Shown: positions 1 to 12,525 of the stretch, one piece after another | Layout of the letters: each line of letters begins with the position of its first letter | How positions within the stretch are numbered: the stretch's first letter is position 1 | Assembly (NCBI RefSeq): GCF_963259705.1 | Contig: NC_081847.1 | Span: 92,890,389-92,954,388, forward strand | Origin: Myotis daubentonii | Taxonomy: Eukaryota > Chordata > Mammalia > Chiroptera > Vespertilionidae | DNA: 64,000 nucleotides | Direction of reading: 5' to 3' | Notes under the pieces: model-generated | The model's database searches: none | Told to the model about the DNA's origin: nothing | Seen by the model: only the letters and a program-made list of their open reading frames with translations | Translations under genes and position numbers: made by a program

Positions 1-479
1 TTCAAACACCGGTGCCACCGCCGTGTGACCTTGACCCCGGCCCTTTATCTCCTGCTCTGAAGTCACATCTACCGTGGAGAGCTGCTCTGAGGGTGCATGA
101 GACGGAGTGTGTTGTGTGTCTGGCATAATCGCGGAGTCAATGGACCAAAGATCTCTTGATCTGGGGACAATGAACCAGAGGCGTGGGGTGGTTGGTCTGC
201 CGCTCGCTGGGCGTGTGTGCAGGGCGGGGCGGGAGCTCCCCGTCTTGGCGTTCCTATTTACTCTGCTCCCACCACGCGGGGCGGTACTGACCACGGCAGT
301 GAGGTTTGCGGACACCCACATCGAAGCCCAGCTGCACTCTGCTCAGCTCCCACTTGATGAGTTTCTCTGCTTTTTGCATCTCATCTGATCGCGTTCAGGC
401 GGTTGCCAGTCTTGCTACTTGCGGATAATTTTGTTCCTGACACTTCGGTTGACGGGAGGCAAAGCTGAGAGTTTTGGTG

Positions 480-900
480 TTGCAAGTGGATGGTAGGAAC
501 GCGGTTTTTATGAGCCCGAGAAAACGAACATGCGCCGCTCATCTCAGAACTTCACCGCTGGGGAGGGAGCTCACTATTGGGCTGCGCGGTGGACCCGGCC
601 CGATCGGAACCATCCTCCGCCCTCTGCCTGTGGGAAGGCGGTTGTCACCCGGAAAGTGCTGTCGCGCTATCGGGCGGCCCGTTGTCACCTGGATCAGACA
701 GACAGTCATGCGGAGATGGTTCCTTTGCTCCGAGCAGGGTCTCGGCCATAAAGCTAAGCAGCCGCGAGGCTCCGCGGGCCCCACACGTGCTGGGACGTTC
801 ACTCCAGCGCCCTGTGCGCAGAGCCAGTCACCTTCCCCCGCGCGTCATTGGCGCCTACTGCGACCACGGTTCCCCTTCCTCAGCAGCACCCTGGGCAGGT
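480..900. promoter_or_regulatory. CpG-dense segment, possible CpG island
   Basis: About 14 CpG dinucleotides fall within the 150 bases after 550, and CpG remains frequent up to about 880, well above the depleted level of the surrounding intron. GC content is also high. I see no open reading frame of known type and no recognisable repeat. It could be an intronic promoter, an enhancer, or a recently inserted element not yet worn down by deamination. Island status is judged by eye only. Confidence 0.4.
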
Positions 901-2495
901 AGTCCAGGAACCAAAACGGGTTTCAACTTTCATTGGGGTTCGGCGAGTCCCAAAGGGGTGCCCTCCTGTGGCTTGCGGGGCCCCTCCGCAGGGCCAGTGG
1001 GAAAGCATCACAGATCCGGCGAAGGAGGCGCTGGCTCATGGCTGGGCGTCTGCGCCTCTCCCTTCTGGAACCATCTATGCTGACGGACCTTCACTCTGCT
1101 TGGTTTGTGTTGAGGGTTTCGCTGTGATTCTGTTTCGTAGTCACAGGAGACTACGTTTCTGGGCATTGCCTCTGCCTGTAACGAGCAGACGCGGAGAAGG
1201 GTCACACTTACAGATCCGTAGTGAGAACTTGCCGTGAAAGAGCGCGTGGACTGAAGCGGGGCGGTGCAGGCGGGGCGGACAGCAGGGGCTTCTCACAGGC
1301 CGTCGACTCCCTGTGAGCGAGGCACCCGTCACGCATGCCCTTCATTTGGTCCCTAACGATGGCAGGGTGCTGCCTGCCGCAGCCGGGGGACCCAGGGCAG
1401 GGGGCTTCCTCCCCCCCCACCCCCCTGAGCCATCAGGATCGGTGCATTTACCGGGTGGAAATGAGTGGCTGCTGACTCAGCCGGAGTGAGCTGTGAGGAC
1501 CCAGTGGTCATGTCTGTGCGGTCACTGGAGTCTCAGCCCGCCCCTCAGTCCCGGGCGGACCGGGGGGAGCCCTTCAGGGATGCAGCCTGGCAAACAGGGC
1601 AAGTCAGGCCTCAAACTCCTGACATCCGGGCATCGTGTGTCAGAAATGTGGACTCAGGCAAGAGGCCGGGAGTGTAGGCTACATGCTCACCGGAGACCGT
1701 CCTCAGTGGCTGTGGCAAGGGGAGACAAGAGGGACCCCGAATGGCATTACTCCCAGGGCATCCATCTCCAGAGCCCTAAGGAGGGGACCAGAAGCCTGAA
1801 GGGGGGCTCACAGAGGCCACGGCCCTCTCTGTTACACCGGAGATAGGGTGTTCGTTGCTCAGTTATCACTGCTGCTTCCCGAGATTTCTAAGCTCACAGG
1901 GAATTGCCACATCTGCACAGGAGTTACAGAAGCTGAACGTGTTTTGCATTCAGTAGGCACACACCTGTTATTTCCTTGGCGATCATTTGCACCAGCATTT
2001 GAGCTTAAGGATTGTTGTTCTGTGACTTTTACGTGTGAAAGAGGCACGAGCCGGTTAGAATATGGTGCAGAGGAAAAGCAAAACAAGTCACCGAAGGTCC
2101 ACGAGTAAAGAAACGAATGGATTCAACAAGGAGGAGAATGGGACGAGGGCTGGCACCCGTGTCTGTTTCCCATCTTTTGGGAGAGATGTCTGCGCACGAG
2201 ACGGGTCTCAGATGTTGTCTGTCAGTGAGACCGCTGAACAGCATCATCTCCGCGGAGATTCTAGGTGGGACATGGCTTTCTCCCCGAAGACTCCACCTCG
2301 TTGCTATCGCCTCGGTTAGGCAAGTGATCTGTGTTTCTGTCTCTGTAATGAGACTGGGAGCAACTCCAGGGAAGGGCTGTTTGGTAGTTTATGAGTCTTC
2401 TACACCTCGCCCGGGGTCATGCGGTCAGAAGGTGCACAATGCATATGCTTCCGTAATGCTGAATTAGTCAGCAGTTGTCAAAAAGTAGTCTGTCG

Positions 2496-2707
2496 CCCTG
2501 GCCGGTTTGGCTCAGTGGATAGAGTGTCGGCCTGCGGACTGAAGGGTCCCAGGTTCGATTCCGGTCAAGGGCATGCACCTTGGTTGCGGGCACATCACCA
2601 GTGGGGGGTGTGCAAGAGGCAGCTGATTGATGTTTATCTCTCATCAATGTTTCTAACTCTCTATCCCTCTCCCTTCCTCTCTGTAAAAATCAAAATATAT
2701 TAAAATT
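2496..2707 (+). repeat. Ves SINE
   Basis: A full-length tRNA-derived SINE opens with CCCTGGCCGGTTTGGCTCAG, has the box B-like GGTTCGATTCC, a CT-rich middle and an A-rich tail. A target duplication flanks it (aaagtagtctgtcg at 2482-2495, aaagtattctgtcg at 2708-2721). It landed immediately upstream of an older SINE head. Confidence 0.9.
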
Positions 2708-2721
2708 AAAGTATTCTGTCG

Positions 2722-2820
2722 CCCAGCTGGGTACAGCTCAGTGGCTGAGCACTGACCCAGGAACCAAGAGGTCACCGGTTCCATACCCAGTCAGGGCATA
2801 TGCCCAGGTTGTGGCCCCAC
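2722..2820 (+). repeat. Ves-type SINE, 5' fragment
   Basis: The tRNA-like head of an older SINE subfamily (GGCTCAGTGGTTGAGC type, with 'aaccaagaggtcaccggttc') is present without its CT-rich body or tail. It starts directly after the target duplication of the preceding SINE and runs into a hAT fragment. Confidence 0.75.
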
Positions 2821-2822
2821 CC

Positions 2823-2930
2823 CATAATAAAGAAACAGAATTGCCGGAGGATGAGACCCAGAAATCAGGATTTTACAAAGATTCCCAGGTGATTCTAATG
2901 TGCAGCCAAGGTTGAGAACCACTGCTCTAT
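2823..2930. mobile_element. hAT MITE fragment, same family as 46272-46494
   Basis: This stretch ends in 'ccaaggttgagaaccactg' and matches the right arm of the foldback element in intron 10 over about 100 bases. The left arm is missing. It resembles ancient MER5-type hAT elements, but the family name is uncertain. Confidence 0.7.
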
Positions 2931-3354
2931 GGCTTTCTCACGTCTGTCCCAGGGCACTAAACTTCTTAGCAGGCAGAATGAACTGGGAGTTAATTGTTGA
3001 AGGGGGGGCAGGGGCAGGCGGTTCCAGAACAAGAGGACACCTCTGACAGGCCATAGCTGAACGCAGTTCCACCTCCAGGGGGAAGACCTATGTGAAACCT
3101 CCCGCAGCCTCCTGGTTGTTGAACATCTACAGGACTCCAGGGAAAAGCACTCTTTAGGAAGCTGCATCTGCCCATTAGCACAATGGTTCTCAGGCTGGTG
3201 GGCACTTAGCATCTCTCCTTTGAGGAGGAGCATTCCTTTGTAAAGCTGCTTTGTATTTTAACAAGTATCCTCAGGCACATTCCTTTGGCGATTTCATCTT
3301 GGATTCAGACCCAATTTAGGGTCTGAAAGCAGCCATGCCTCCCCCATCTTCATC

Positions 3355-3440
3355 AGCTGCTGGGCGCTCCCAGCGCTGCTGGCTCCCAGTGCTGCTGGGC
3401 ACTCCCAGTGCTGCTGGGCTCCCAGTGCTGCTGGGCACAC
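3355..3440. repeat. Minisatellite, about 20-bp period
   Basis: Four to five imperfect copies of a unit like 'gctcccagtgctgctgggca' lie in tandem. The unit is itself partly palindromic (cccag...ctggg). Confidence 0.75.
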
Positions 3441-3765
3441 AGGCACAAGCATGACTGACTTTTCATCCCAGTCTCTTCTTTGGAGGGAGTGGGAGAGCTC
3501 CTGGAGTTTTACCTTCACCGATTGCTAAGTAGCCGGCGATGGAGGGGAAGTTTTCGTTGAAAAAACCAAGACAGACCAGGCATCTTGCAGTATGGAAAGG
3601 GAGATCTGGGCTCACCAGCAGTGCCCTGTCACCCCCGCGCGTTGGTTCTCGGGTGGGTGTGTGTCCAGCGGGCGGAAGGAGAGCAGCTCAGGGAGGCCTG
3701 CGTGGGCCGAGGCGGGGCAGGACCTGAAAGGGGTCAGCGAGTCGGATGTAATGAACTTGTCTGCA

Positions 3766-3905
3766 TAGATGCATAACCCATGGGCAATAACAGTGGGGTG
3801 GCCAGGGCCTGTGGGGCGGGGGACAGGAGAGGGCTGGAAGAGGTTAATGGGGGGAAAAGAAGGATCTATGTCATACTTTCAACAATAAAGATTCAAAAAA
3901 TAAAA
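3766..3905 (+). mobile_element. L1 3' end fragment
   Basis: The segment reads 'gcataacccatggg', a G-rich tract, then 'caacaataaagattc' and an A-rich tail. It matches the extreme 3' ends of the longer L1 copies at 6118-6857 and 14905-15537. It is heavily 5'-truncated. Confidence 0.75.
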
Positions 3906-3999
3906 GGGAAACCTCATCACAAAACTGTACAAAGATATTCTGGGGGGTTGGGGGGGGGAGGGGATGTCAAGGAAGGAGTGTTTTAAAACCGGATTTCCC

Positions 4000-5330
4000 C
4001 TTTGCCTTCTTAGGGGTGCATTCTGAGATTGCACATTTGTATTTCAAAACAAGGTACCCGTTTGTTTTCTAATCCAGCTGGTGGAACTTTCAGCAAGTTA
4101 CATGTGGTCCTTTCTCTGTAGGGTAGACATGTTTTCCTACAAACTGGAGGTAAATTAAAATCCTACGTAGCAAGTATTTGTTGTAGCCAACTTCATACTT
4201 TTTTTGTCATACTCTCTTTAATCTTGTTCTTAAAGGTCAACTTCAGCTTTTTAATTTCTTGGCCTCATTTCTCTAATCCCCACTGTGCTGATCGTAACGT
4301 TACCATAGTTCACAGAATTTGCTGGAGAAATGTAGAGAGACTGTGTGTTTCTTGATGGTGGAAAACTTGCCCAATTCCCTTTTATATTTCCTGTTCCTCT
4401 CTCAGTTCCTATCTTGTACTAAGCCATATATGCTTAGGCATAGAACAGAGAAAAAGCCAGCATAGCATGTATCTATGAAAGGGAACTTTTAAAAATGAAA
4501 AACATTATTAATGTTCCTTTAAATTTTAGTTCTGGTGCCTATAGTTTAATAAATCTAATTTACTTTATGCACGATTAATGTGTATTTAATTGCCGTAAAG
4601 TGTTTAAGAAAGTTTCACATACTTTTTATTTTAGGATCTACCTTGAACTCAGAAGACTTTGCCAAAAGGGAAGTCAAGTTTAAAAGTCCTTGACAATGAG
4701 TTATCGTTAATTAAGGGGTCTGTGTTAACATAAAGTAATTCTCCAAGTCTGAAAAATGAAGGTTAACCTCATTAGGTTTGCAAAAATTTGCCAAACATCA
4801 AGGGATTTGAAACCGCCTGGAAAAACAATAAGGTATTCAACAAAGTTGCTTGTGTTAAAGTCTGCACAGTAATCCATGAAGTAATTATCAAAAGGTAGTG
4901 TGTGCATATAAAACAGGCTGCTCAGAAAAATGACTTTGAACCAGAGAGAAAGAATGCTCTGGTTATTAAAAGCCAAAACTTGGAATAGAATGCTTATATA
5001 TGGCTATTATGTTAAGACCTGAATAGAGAATTTCTGCTGTATCACAAATCCTGAGTTTAGTTTATTAGAAACTTTAAAATATGTCCTGTAAGAATTAACT
5101 TAAACCCGTCATAAATTAAACCCAGGGTAGAGTCAGATGGGTTTTCTGTCATATAACTTCCAAGGGCTTTTGTAGGTTTATCTTTCTCGAGGAGCATTTA
5201 TCCCACCAACATTGTAAATTCAGAGAAACCATGGGTTGTGTCCTTGGTCATCTCGAATGCCTGTCTTTATTCTCCAAAGTTACACCTGTGTTGTAGTCCT
5301 TACTACGTAGTTCCAAAGAACTGTTCTAAA
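4000..5330. other. Repeat-poor AT-rich intronic block
   Basis: About 1.3 kb without a recognisable transposon or open reading frame, in an intron otherwise rich in young repeats. It is AT-rich with long non-repetitive text. It may hold conserved non-coding or enhancer sequence; nothing more specific is visible. A run of about 18 T follows at 5338. Confidence 0.35.
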
Positions 5331-6117
5331 GAGGATTTTTTTTTTTTTTTTTTTACCTATTCTCATTGACATTCATTATTTTCAAAGGGCACAACACACA
5401 CAATTTGAAACAAAGTACTGGTATCGTTTGGTCTTCAAGGATTTATACTCATGAAAACGTGGTGATGGAAGACTGAACTCTGTTTCATGGAAAGGAGGCG
5501 ACTGGTCTGTTGTCGGAAGCGTTCTGTGTCAAACAGCATCACCTGGCTTCTGGCTTCTTGTGATGACACCTCAGCAGGAGACGGGCACCGAGGTGACGGT
5601 CGCGGTGGATTAATGCCAACGAGGCTGCTCCTCTAACGAAGAGGCCCCTGAATGGCTGCGGTGGTTTCCCTGGCAGCGCATGGCTGCCCTTTCCCAGATA
5701 ATTCCGTGGAGTGTGATGTTTGGGCTTCACCTTGGCTTTGGGTTGTGTTGCTTTTAAACGCTGGGGAACATCCATTGAGAATAGTTTTATTCCTGTCGCA
5801 GTTCCCCTTTGCTTTAGGCCCCAGAGGAGCCGTTGGCTTCCCCTTACAGCCTGCCCAACAGCAAGAAAAAAAGACACAGCAGCCATCCTGAGAGCGGTGT
5901 CGGGTCTGCGGTGACGGGCGCCGGGACCTGTTCCGACGGGGGGTCAGACGCCCGTGTGCGTGTTTTTAGTGCCGCCAAGTTGTCAGCAGCCATCGGGTGA
6001 GAGCCCCACACTCCCGCCGAGGGGATGGAGACCACGGCCGCTTAGAGCGGTTCCGTGTGGTGGCAGCGTAGCAGGCCTGGGTTTGCTGGCGGTAGTCCAC
6101 TGTTTATTTTATTTTAC

Positions 6118-6857
6118 TTTTATGATTTTAACAAAAGAAAAATGGCTGCTACCAACAAATCAGCAAATGACAAGTGCTGGAGAGCACGTGGAGGAAAGGG
6201 AACCCTAGTGCACTGCCGATGGGCATGCAGACTGGTGCAGCCACTATGGAACGCTGTGCAATTGCCTCAAAAATTAAAAATGGAACTGCCATCTGACCTA
6301 GCGACTCCACTTCTAGGAATGTATCCTAAGAAACCAGAAACACCAATCAGAGAGAATGCATGCACCCCTATGCTCATAGCAGCACAATTCACCATAGCTA
6401 AGACCTGGAAACAGCCCACGTGCCCATCAGTAGACGAGTGGAAACAAAAGCTGTGGTACATCTACACAATGGAATACTATGCAGCAGTGAAAAAGAGGAT
6501 CTCTTATCCTTTGAGACAGCGTGGAGGGACCTGGAGAGTGTGATGCTGAGCGAAATAAGCCAGTCAGAGAAAGACAAGTATCACATGATCTCACTCACAT
6601 GTGGAATCTAATGAACAAAACAAACTGATGAACAAAATAGATCCAGAGACATAGAAGCATGGAACAGATGGTGGAATCTCAGAGGGTAGGGAGGCAGGGG
6701 GAGGAGATCCACCAAAGAATTTATATGCATATATGCATAACCCATGGACACAGACAGTGGGGTGAAGGCCTGGGGAGGGGGTGGGAATGGAGTGGAGGAG
6801 GTCAATGGAGGAAAAAGGGATATCTATAATACTTTTAACAATAAAGATAATTTTTTA
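6118..6857 (+). mobile_element. L1 3' end, 5'-truncated
   Basis: The text matches the terminal part of mammalian L1: 'tgcacccctatgctcatagc', 'tggtacatctacacaatgg', 'gaaataagccagtcagagaa', then a G-rich tract and 'aacaataaagat'. An apparent 162-codon open frame crosses it but is only a repeat-derived translation. A Ves SINE has inserted in its A/T-rich tail. Confidence 0.9.
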
Positions 6858-7081
6858 GCCCTGACCGGTTTGGCTCAGTGGATAAGAGCATCGACCTGCG
6901 GACTGAAGGGTCCTGAGTTCGATTCCAGTTAAGGGCATGTGCCTTGGTTGCGGGCACATCCCCAGTAAGGGGTGTGTAGGAGGCAGCTGATTGATGTTTC
7001 TCTCTCATCGATGTTTCTGACTCTCCATCTCTCTCCCTTTCTCTCTGTAAAAAAAAATCAATAAAATATACTTTATAATAA
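6858..7081 (+). repeat. Ves SINE
   Basis: A full-length SINE (GCCCTGACCGGTTTGGCTCA head, CT-rich body, A-rich tail) has a perfect 15-bp target duplication, aaagataatttttta, at 6843-6857 and 7082-7096. The target was the tail of the preceding L1 copy, so this insertion is the younger of the two. Confidence 0.95.
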
Positions 7082-7935
7082 AAAGATAATTTTTTAAATG
7101 ATAAAAAATCCCATTATCAATGCCATTTCTTTCTGTTCAAAGAAAAGGATGCTATGTCAGACTAGTTGAGAGTATGGTTCAATAGGGTTTAAAATTATAG
7201 TGTTTTATTGAAGATTACTTATAAAATACATGAGATTAGAGTTGGCCTTTGTACAAAGCAGGGTTTTTATTTAGTGTCTTTTAGCTTTATTAATAATTCA
7301 TCTCATTAGGTGGGGACGTTGCTGCTGTACTGTACTCCGAATGGAAGTGCAGACCCAGTGCCCCTGTTGGTGGGGCTGCAATTTATACAGGACGTGCTCG
7401 TTATGTAATGAATCTGATTCCTCTGTGTGATTTGTGGAATCAATCCCGTTTCTTTATAATCACATCTTGCATATTAGATTGTGTATTTTTGAATAATCCC
7501 CGTGTTTTAAAAGTGCCACGGATGGTCTTTCTCATATTAACCGGTCTAACCCAGGGGCCCAGGAAAGGGGAAATGCTGAGCTTTTTCATAAAGACCGTAG
7601 GGCATTTACATTTAACACATCACCCTGCTGTCAGACACGCGTATCACACACACGCTTCCCTCACCTCTGTGAGCCCGCCCGTGTGCATCAGTGACTAGAT
7701 CTTCAGTTGGTGCCTCTGCTGGCACCTCCTCTTCCAGCCTCAGGGATTTCAGTTACCTGCAGACTGCCTTCCCCGGAGGAGACTTCCGCCCATAAAAATC
7801 CCTCCCCACAGAGATAGTCTGTCCTCAGCGCACCGAGCCAGACAAACTACCCCTCGGAAACAGTCCTTCACAAATGCTCATCCTTACCAAAGGCGTGGAG
7901 CAGGGGGCAGTTGAGCTGGTCCAGGCACCGCTCTT

Positions 7936-8145
7936 ATTAATTTAAATTTATTGATTTTTATTGATTTCAGAGAGGGAGGGAGAGAGAAACATCAGGGATG
8001 AGAGAATCATGGATCGGCTGCCTCCTGCACGTCCCACACTGAGGATCAAGCCCACAACCAGGCCTGTGCCCTGACTGAGAATCAAACCGTGACCTCCTGG
8101 TTCATAGGTTGATGCTCAACCACTGAGCCACACTGCCGGGCAGCC
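7936..8145 (-). repeat. Ves SINE
   Basis: This is a reverse-oriented SINE: 'tttattgatttcagagaggg' at the left, and 'ccactgagccacactgccgg' (complement of the tRNA-like head) at the right. The 8-bp text ccgctctt flanks it at 7928-7935 and 8146-8153. Confidence 0.9.
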
Positions 8146-8713
8146 CCGCTCTTGACAGAAACACGGCTGCCTCTGTGAAGCAAGGTCACTGCCGGGCTCT
8201 GGCCCGTAACTGGCGAAGCCCGTGACTTCCCCGCCCCCCACGCAGCCTGTTGAGTCCTGCGATGCTTCTGTGCTCAGATCCCAAGCTGCCGCGTCCATCA
8301 CATTCTCATTGATTGCTTTCCTCCCCTCAAATATGAATGTCAGGAGCTTTGGTTTTGTCCATATTGTTATGTGTGGTTTAACTTTACTGTTAGTAACTGC
8401 AGGCCTTTCCTGCTGAATGTAAGCTCTAGAGATCGGGGACCTTGCTGCACCCAGCTCTGCCTGCACCTTAAACGGCAGACTAGGAACCAGTTGGTTAATT
8501 TTCGTTTTGACCAGAAGTGGAAGCATCCCTTGGCCCTGAAATGTGGTGGGTGCCCTGTGAGATGACCCCAAGAACTCCAGTCGGCAAGGCCAGGTCCTCT
8601 CAGTGTGACAAGGTAATTTACACCTGTGGTCTTTAGTTTCCCTCTGTGTAGAGGTGGGGAACTGCTGTACGAACAACAAAAAAGTCCATGAAAGTATTCG
8701 GATCATTGTAGGT

Positions 8714-8918
8714 TAGGGGTGGGGAACGTGCAGCCTGAGGGTCGTATAAGGCCCGGGAAATCACTGGGTCTGGTCCTGCCATGGCGTTAGGGGTGAGTTA
8801 ATGAAATGTTTAACCAAATACCGCAGGCTCGTTTTTAAACTAATAATTTTCCATGGCCCATGAATTATGTCATAGATATCCCAATGGCCCTTGGCAGAAA
8901 GAAGGGTCCCCACCCCAT
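8714..8918. mobile_element. hAT-type MITE, degraded
   Basis: The element begins 'taggggtggggaacgtg' and ends 'gggtccccacccca', imperfect terminal inverted repeats of a common hAT family. Inside, 'ggcccgggaaatca' and 'catggcccatgaattatg' resemble its non-autonomous copies. No clean 8-bp target duplication was found. Confidence 0.5.
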
Positions 8919-8979
8919 GATGATGTCCAAATGAGGACATCACAAGCATTCTGAACTCCTTACCCAGAAACAGCAGTCA

Positions 8980-9561
8980 TCCTATAGAATAAGACGGTAA
9001 TATGCAAATAGACCAAACGCGGAACAACCGAACAACCAATCAAAGCGTAATATGCTAATGATATGCTAAGGCTGCTCAAGCACTCGCTATAATGTGCACT
9101 GACCACCAGGGGGCAGATGCTCCTGCCAGTAGGTTAGCTTGCTGCTGGGGTCCGGCCAATCGGGACTGAGCAAGATGGGCCGGACACACCCTGGAGCCCA
9201 TCCGTGGTCCTGCCCTGGTAGGATAGTGCACCAGTGGGGTCCCTCAGCCTGGCCTGCGCCCTCTTGCGATCTGGGACCCCTCGGGATGTCAGAGAGCCGG
9301 TTTTAGCCTGATCCCGCAGGCCACTCCCCTTGGAGGGTGCCAGACACAGGGCTCGTGCCTGGTGAGCGCTGCTGCGGCAGCACGAGCCTTTCCCGATCAG
9401 GACTGATTGGGCGCGAGCCCACAGCAGGCATAGTGGGGCGGGATGAGCGGGAGCAGCAGGTGGGAGCTGCAGGTGGTATTGGACTACGCGTTTCAACCCC
9501 ATCCCTGCAGGCCAGCCAGAGGGACCCCACCTGTGCATGAATTCGTGCACCGGGCCTCTAG
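8980..9561 (+). mobile_element. HeliBat-type non-autonomous Helitron
   Basis: The left end is TCCTATAGAATAAGACGGTA followed by 'atatgcaaatagacc'. The right end is 'gtgcaccgggcctctag', giving the Helitron signatures TC at the 5' end, a short GC-rich hairpin and CTAG at the 3' end. It sits between A (8979) and T (9562) with no target duplication. The interior carries 'accaccagggggcagatgct', shared with other copies here. No Rep/helicase coding is present. Confidence 0.88.
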
Positions 9562-10009
9562 TGAGAGTAAGATTTGACTACTTACTCCGTTCAGAGCATT
9601 GTGCTAAACACTAACCTTTTATACGTAGATACATAGGTGCCCACACATACATAGAAAACAAGTTAGTGATATTATTTACATGTGCTGTTGGCTCTGAGAA
9701 AGTGGGCACAATACCCAACTTCTTTCTTTCCTTAGAGGAAGGCATCCTGTCCCCACTCACTGAAGCAAGGTCACCATCGGAGGTTGAGAGGCTGAGCGCA
9801 CAGGTTTCCTTGTTAGTTCTCACTCGTGCCCAGTTCTGAAGGGACTCGGTGTGGGCATGAGTGTGCCCTGGCCCACACTGTGCTGCTGCTGCTGGCCCTG
9901 CCCATTACTGCTGGGGATCTGGTTGGAACGTGTGTGTTCCTCCTGCAAGTGTTCTAATCCCAGTGGTGTTGGAGGCCACGTGGGTGGGGGAAGCAGAGGA
10001 GAGCGTGTG

Positions 10010-10027
10010 TGTTGGGGGGGGGGGGGG
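10010..10027. repeat. Poly-G tract
   Basis: A run of about 14 G is interrupted only at its ends. It lies within an otherwise unremarkable GC-rich intronic stretch. Confidence 0.8.
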
Positions 10028-11484
10028 CGGAGAAACATTAAGGAAAGATAACCTAAATTGGCACAAAGCCTATAAAAGACCAAAACGAACCTAACTATCT
10101 TTTTCCCGGACAGTTGATCGAATTACTTGCTGGTTTTCCAGGGTTTTGTTTTTTTTTTTGCTGCTTCTACTCTTTTGATTTTTCCTCTCCTCCATCATGC
10201 CTTGTGTAATCTTTCAAATATACAGAAGAGGACCCGCAGCAGGAATTAATTTGACCTGTTGGAGGGGTCACAGGTCAGCTGCCCTGTGTGGAGGCAGCAG
10301 CCGGCGGGGGGTGGGCGGGTGGCGGTTGGAAGCGGGGGTAGGGGGTAGGACGGGGAGGCAAGGAGCAGGGGGCTCCCAGCGGGGCTTTGTGAAGGATTGT
10401 GTTCTCCGTTAAGGATTCTGTTTAGCCGGATCTGATTGATGTGTTAGAAGGCCACCACAGGTGTCATGACGAGTGGGAATGATCGGCCACTTAGCCGCCC
10501 CAGACGTGATTCAGCGCAGATAATGGCTGGTGATTAGAAGGTAGCGGTAGAGGTGATGAGAAATGGCCCTTTTGGGGACATATTTGGAAAGTAGAGCTGG
10601 CACGACTTTCAAATGGATTACATTTGCAACGAGACAGGAGTCAAGATCGACCCGTGGACGCGTAGCCTGAGCAGTTGGGCTGCCCTGTTTCCCGGGGCGT
10701 TTGCTGGGGCGGGAGTGCACAGCTTGGCTCTGGCACCGGCTCCGCGTGAGCTGCCCGTGGAGGAAGCAGCGGGCTGCTGGATGTGGAGCTCAACATCTCA
10801 GGGGAACCATCCCGACTGGAACATACACAGCCACCAGTCCTCGTGCTGCCTGTGGCTTTGAAAACCTGTGGGCTGGCTGCGATCCATGGGGTGAGAATGT
10901 CGAGAAGGGAAGGTCCTGGACTGAACCACGAAGCATCTCAGACGGAGGAGCTGGCCGTCGGGTCAGGGGGCCCAGAAGGTCCCATGAAATCAGTTTCGTG
11001 TGGAGTCCGTTAGGTTCCGGCGGTTGATTTTGTCGGCTGTCCTTGGTAGCCAGTTTCTGGATGTGCGGCAGTTTGGGGGTTGCAGGCTCCTCGGGAGCGG
11101 GGTTTGGTTTTCCTCTCTCAGCCTGCCCTTGCCCAGACCCGCCCAGGCCCCAGCCGCATCGCATGGTATCAGGTGGCACCGGCATGCTGTGCCCACTTCC
11201 ACTCACCTTCAAGCCTCTCTCCTTTGCAAATTGAACTTGCAGTTGTCCCTGCTTGCTTTCTATCCAGGTAGCAGCTTACATTAATTCCATTTCTGGGTAT
11301 TCACCTAATTTTTGAGACAGGATGTTGTTTTGGTTTAACTCTCTAGTTTCATTGTCGTTGCTGTGTATTTGGAACAAGGTGGTGTGGTAGATGCTTAAAA
11401 AACGTGGACCCATTGTGCCACGCCATGCTAGCCTGCATACCTGTATTTCTGTCTGTTTTTGGTTCTTATATTTCTCCTTTTTTA

Positions 11485-11695
11485 TTTTATTATTATTTTT
11501 TAAATCCTTACCTGATGACATGCTTAGAGAGGGGAAGGGACAGAGGAGAGAGAGAGAGGAACATCAATGTGAGAGAGTAACATTGGAACATCGATCGGTT
11601 ACCTTCTGTATGTGCCCTGACCTGGAATCGAACTGGTAACCCTTCGATGCTCAGGACGATGCCCAGCCAACTGAGCCACTTGGCCAGGCTATATC
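11485..11695 (-). repeat. Ves-like SINE, older copy
   Basis: A reverse-oriented SINE shows 'agagagagaggaacatcaat' at the left and 'caactgagccacttggccag' at the right. Its divergence from the younger copies suggests an older subfamily. Confidence 0.75.
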
Positions 11696-11707
11696 CCTCT
11701 TTTTTTA

Positions 11708-11708
11708 G

Positions 11709-11780
<72 letters not shown>
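11708..11780. repeat. Poly-A followed by (TA)n microsatellite
   Basis: About 19 A are followed by about 27 uninterrupted TA units. Such a tract is likely to be length-variable and prone to assembly error. Confidence 0.95.
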
Positions 11781-11783
<3 letters not shown>

Positions 11784-12525
11784 TTTTAGGCGAAAACTTC
11801 ACATTTCATAACTATTTTATCATTCCCATCTAGATGTGTGTTTTTTTCTGGCATCGTGTCAATTACTTACATCTGAAGTTTTATTTCATTTTTAAGCCTC
11901 TGGAAGTCAAAGGTCCACTCCAAGTCGACTTTTGAAAATGGAGTTTTCAATGTGTTCTTCTCAGACAGGAGCACATGTGGAGGCTTTTAGGCTGGAGGGC
12001 ATACTGCTGATCTGCTTACCAGAACAGAGTGAGGGCATTGGCTTAGCCTAACTCGGTTATTGCAGCCAATGCAGACTTTGGGAAAAGCTGAGGTGAAAGC
12101 AGATAGTATGTTCCCAGGCCACTTGCCTTCACATCAGCGTGGTTAATGTAATAAAGACGCTTTAATACAGCCTGGCGTATTTAATGGGGCAAATTAAATG
12201 GGCGAAATCTTTATCTCTGTAAAATTTAAAGCCACCTTGACCCTCCCCGAGGGTACCTGAGGGCGGCCATCAGTGCCGCCAGGCAGGGAAGGGAGGAGAG
12301 CCATGCCCCCGGCAGAGCCCTCAAGCCCCTGAGAGGTTTCCCGCTGAAGCCACGGCCAGCAGCGCGCAGGCCACGGCCACGTCACAATTAGTCCCATCCG
12401 CTTCCATGTAATTGAGGAGAATGGCGACCGAGAAGCGGAATCGTTTCTCCAAGAGGAAATGCCAGCCCACTAATGAGGGGGAGGCTGATGACTGTCCGTG
12501 GTCACGGGGTTGTGACCAGCTAGGC

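Noticed and set aside
2496..2580. tRNA gene look-alikes at the heads of the forward SINEs
   Set aside because: The box A/box B-like text belongs to Ves SINEs with CT-rich bodies and A-tails; no cloverleaf with proper acceptor stem was found.
6055..6543. 162-codon frame, and the similar frame at 14913-15281
   Set aside because: Both are translations of the L1 3' end. They resemble each other only because the repeats do.
8116..8706. 196-codon minus-strand open frame
   Set aside because: It begins in unique sequence, runs into a SINE, and resembles no known protein.
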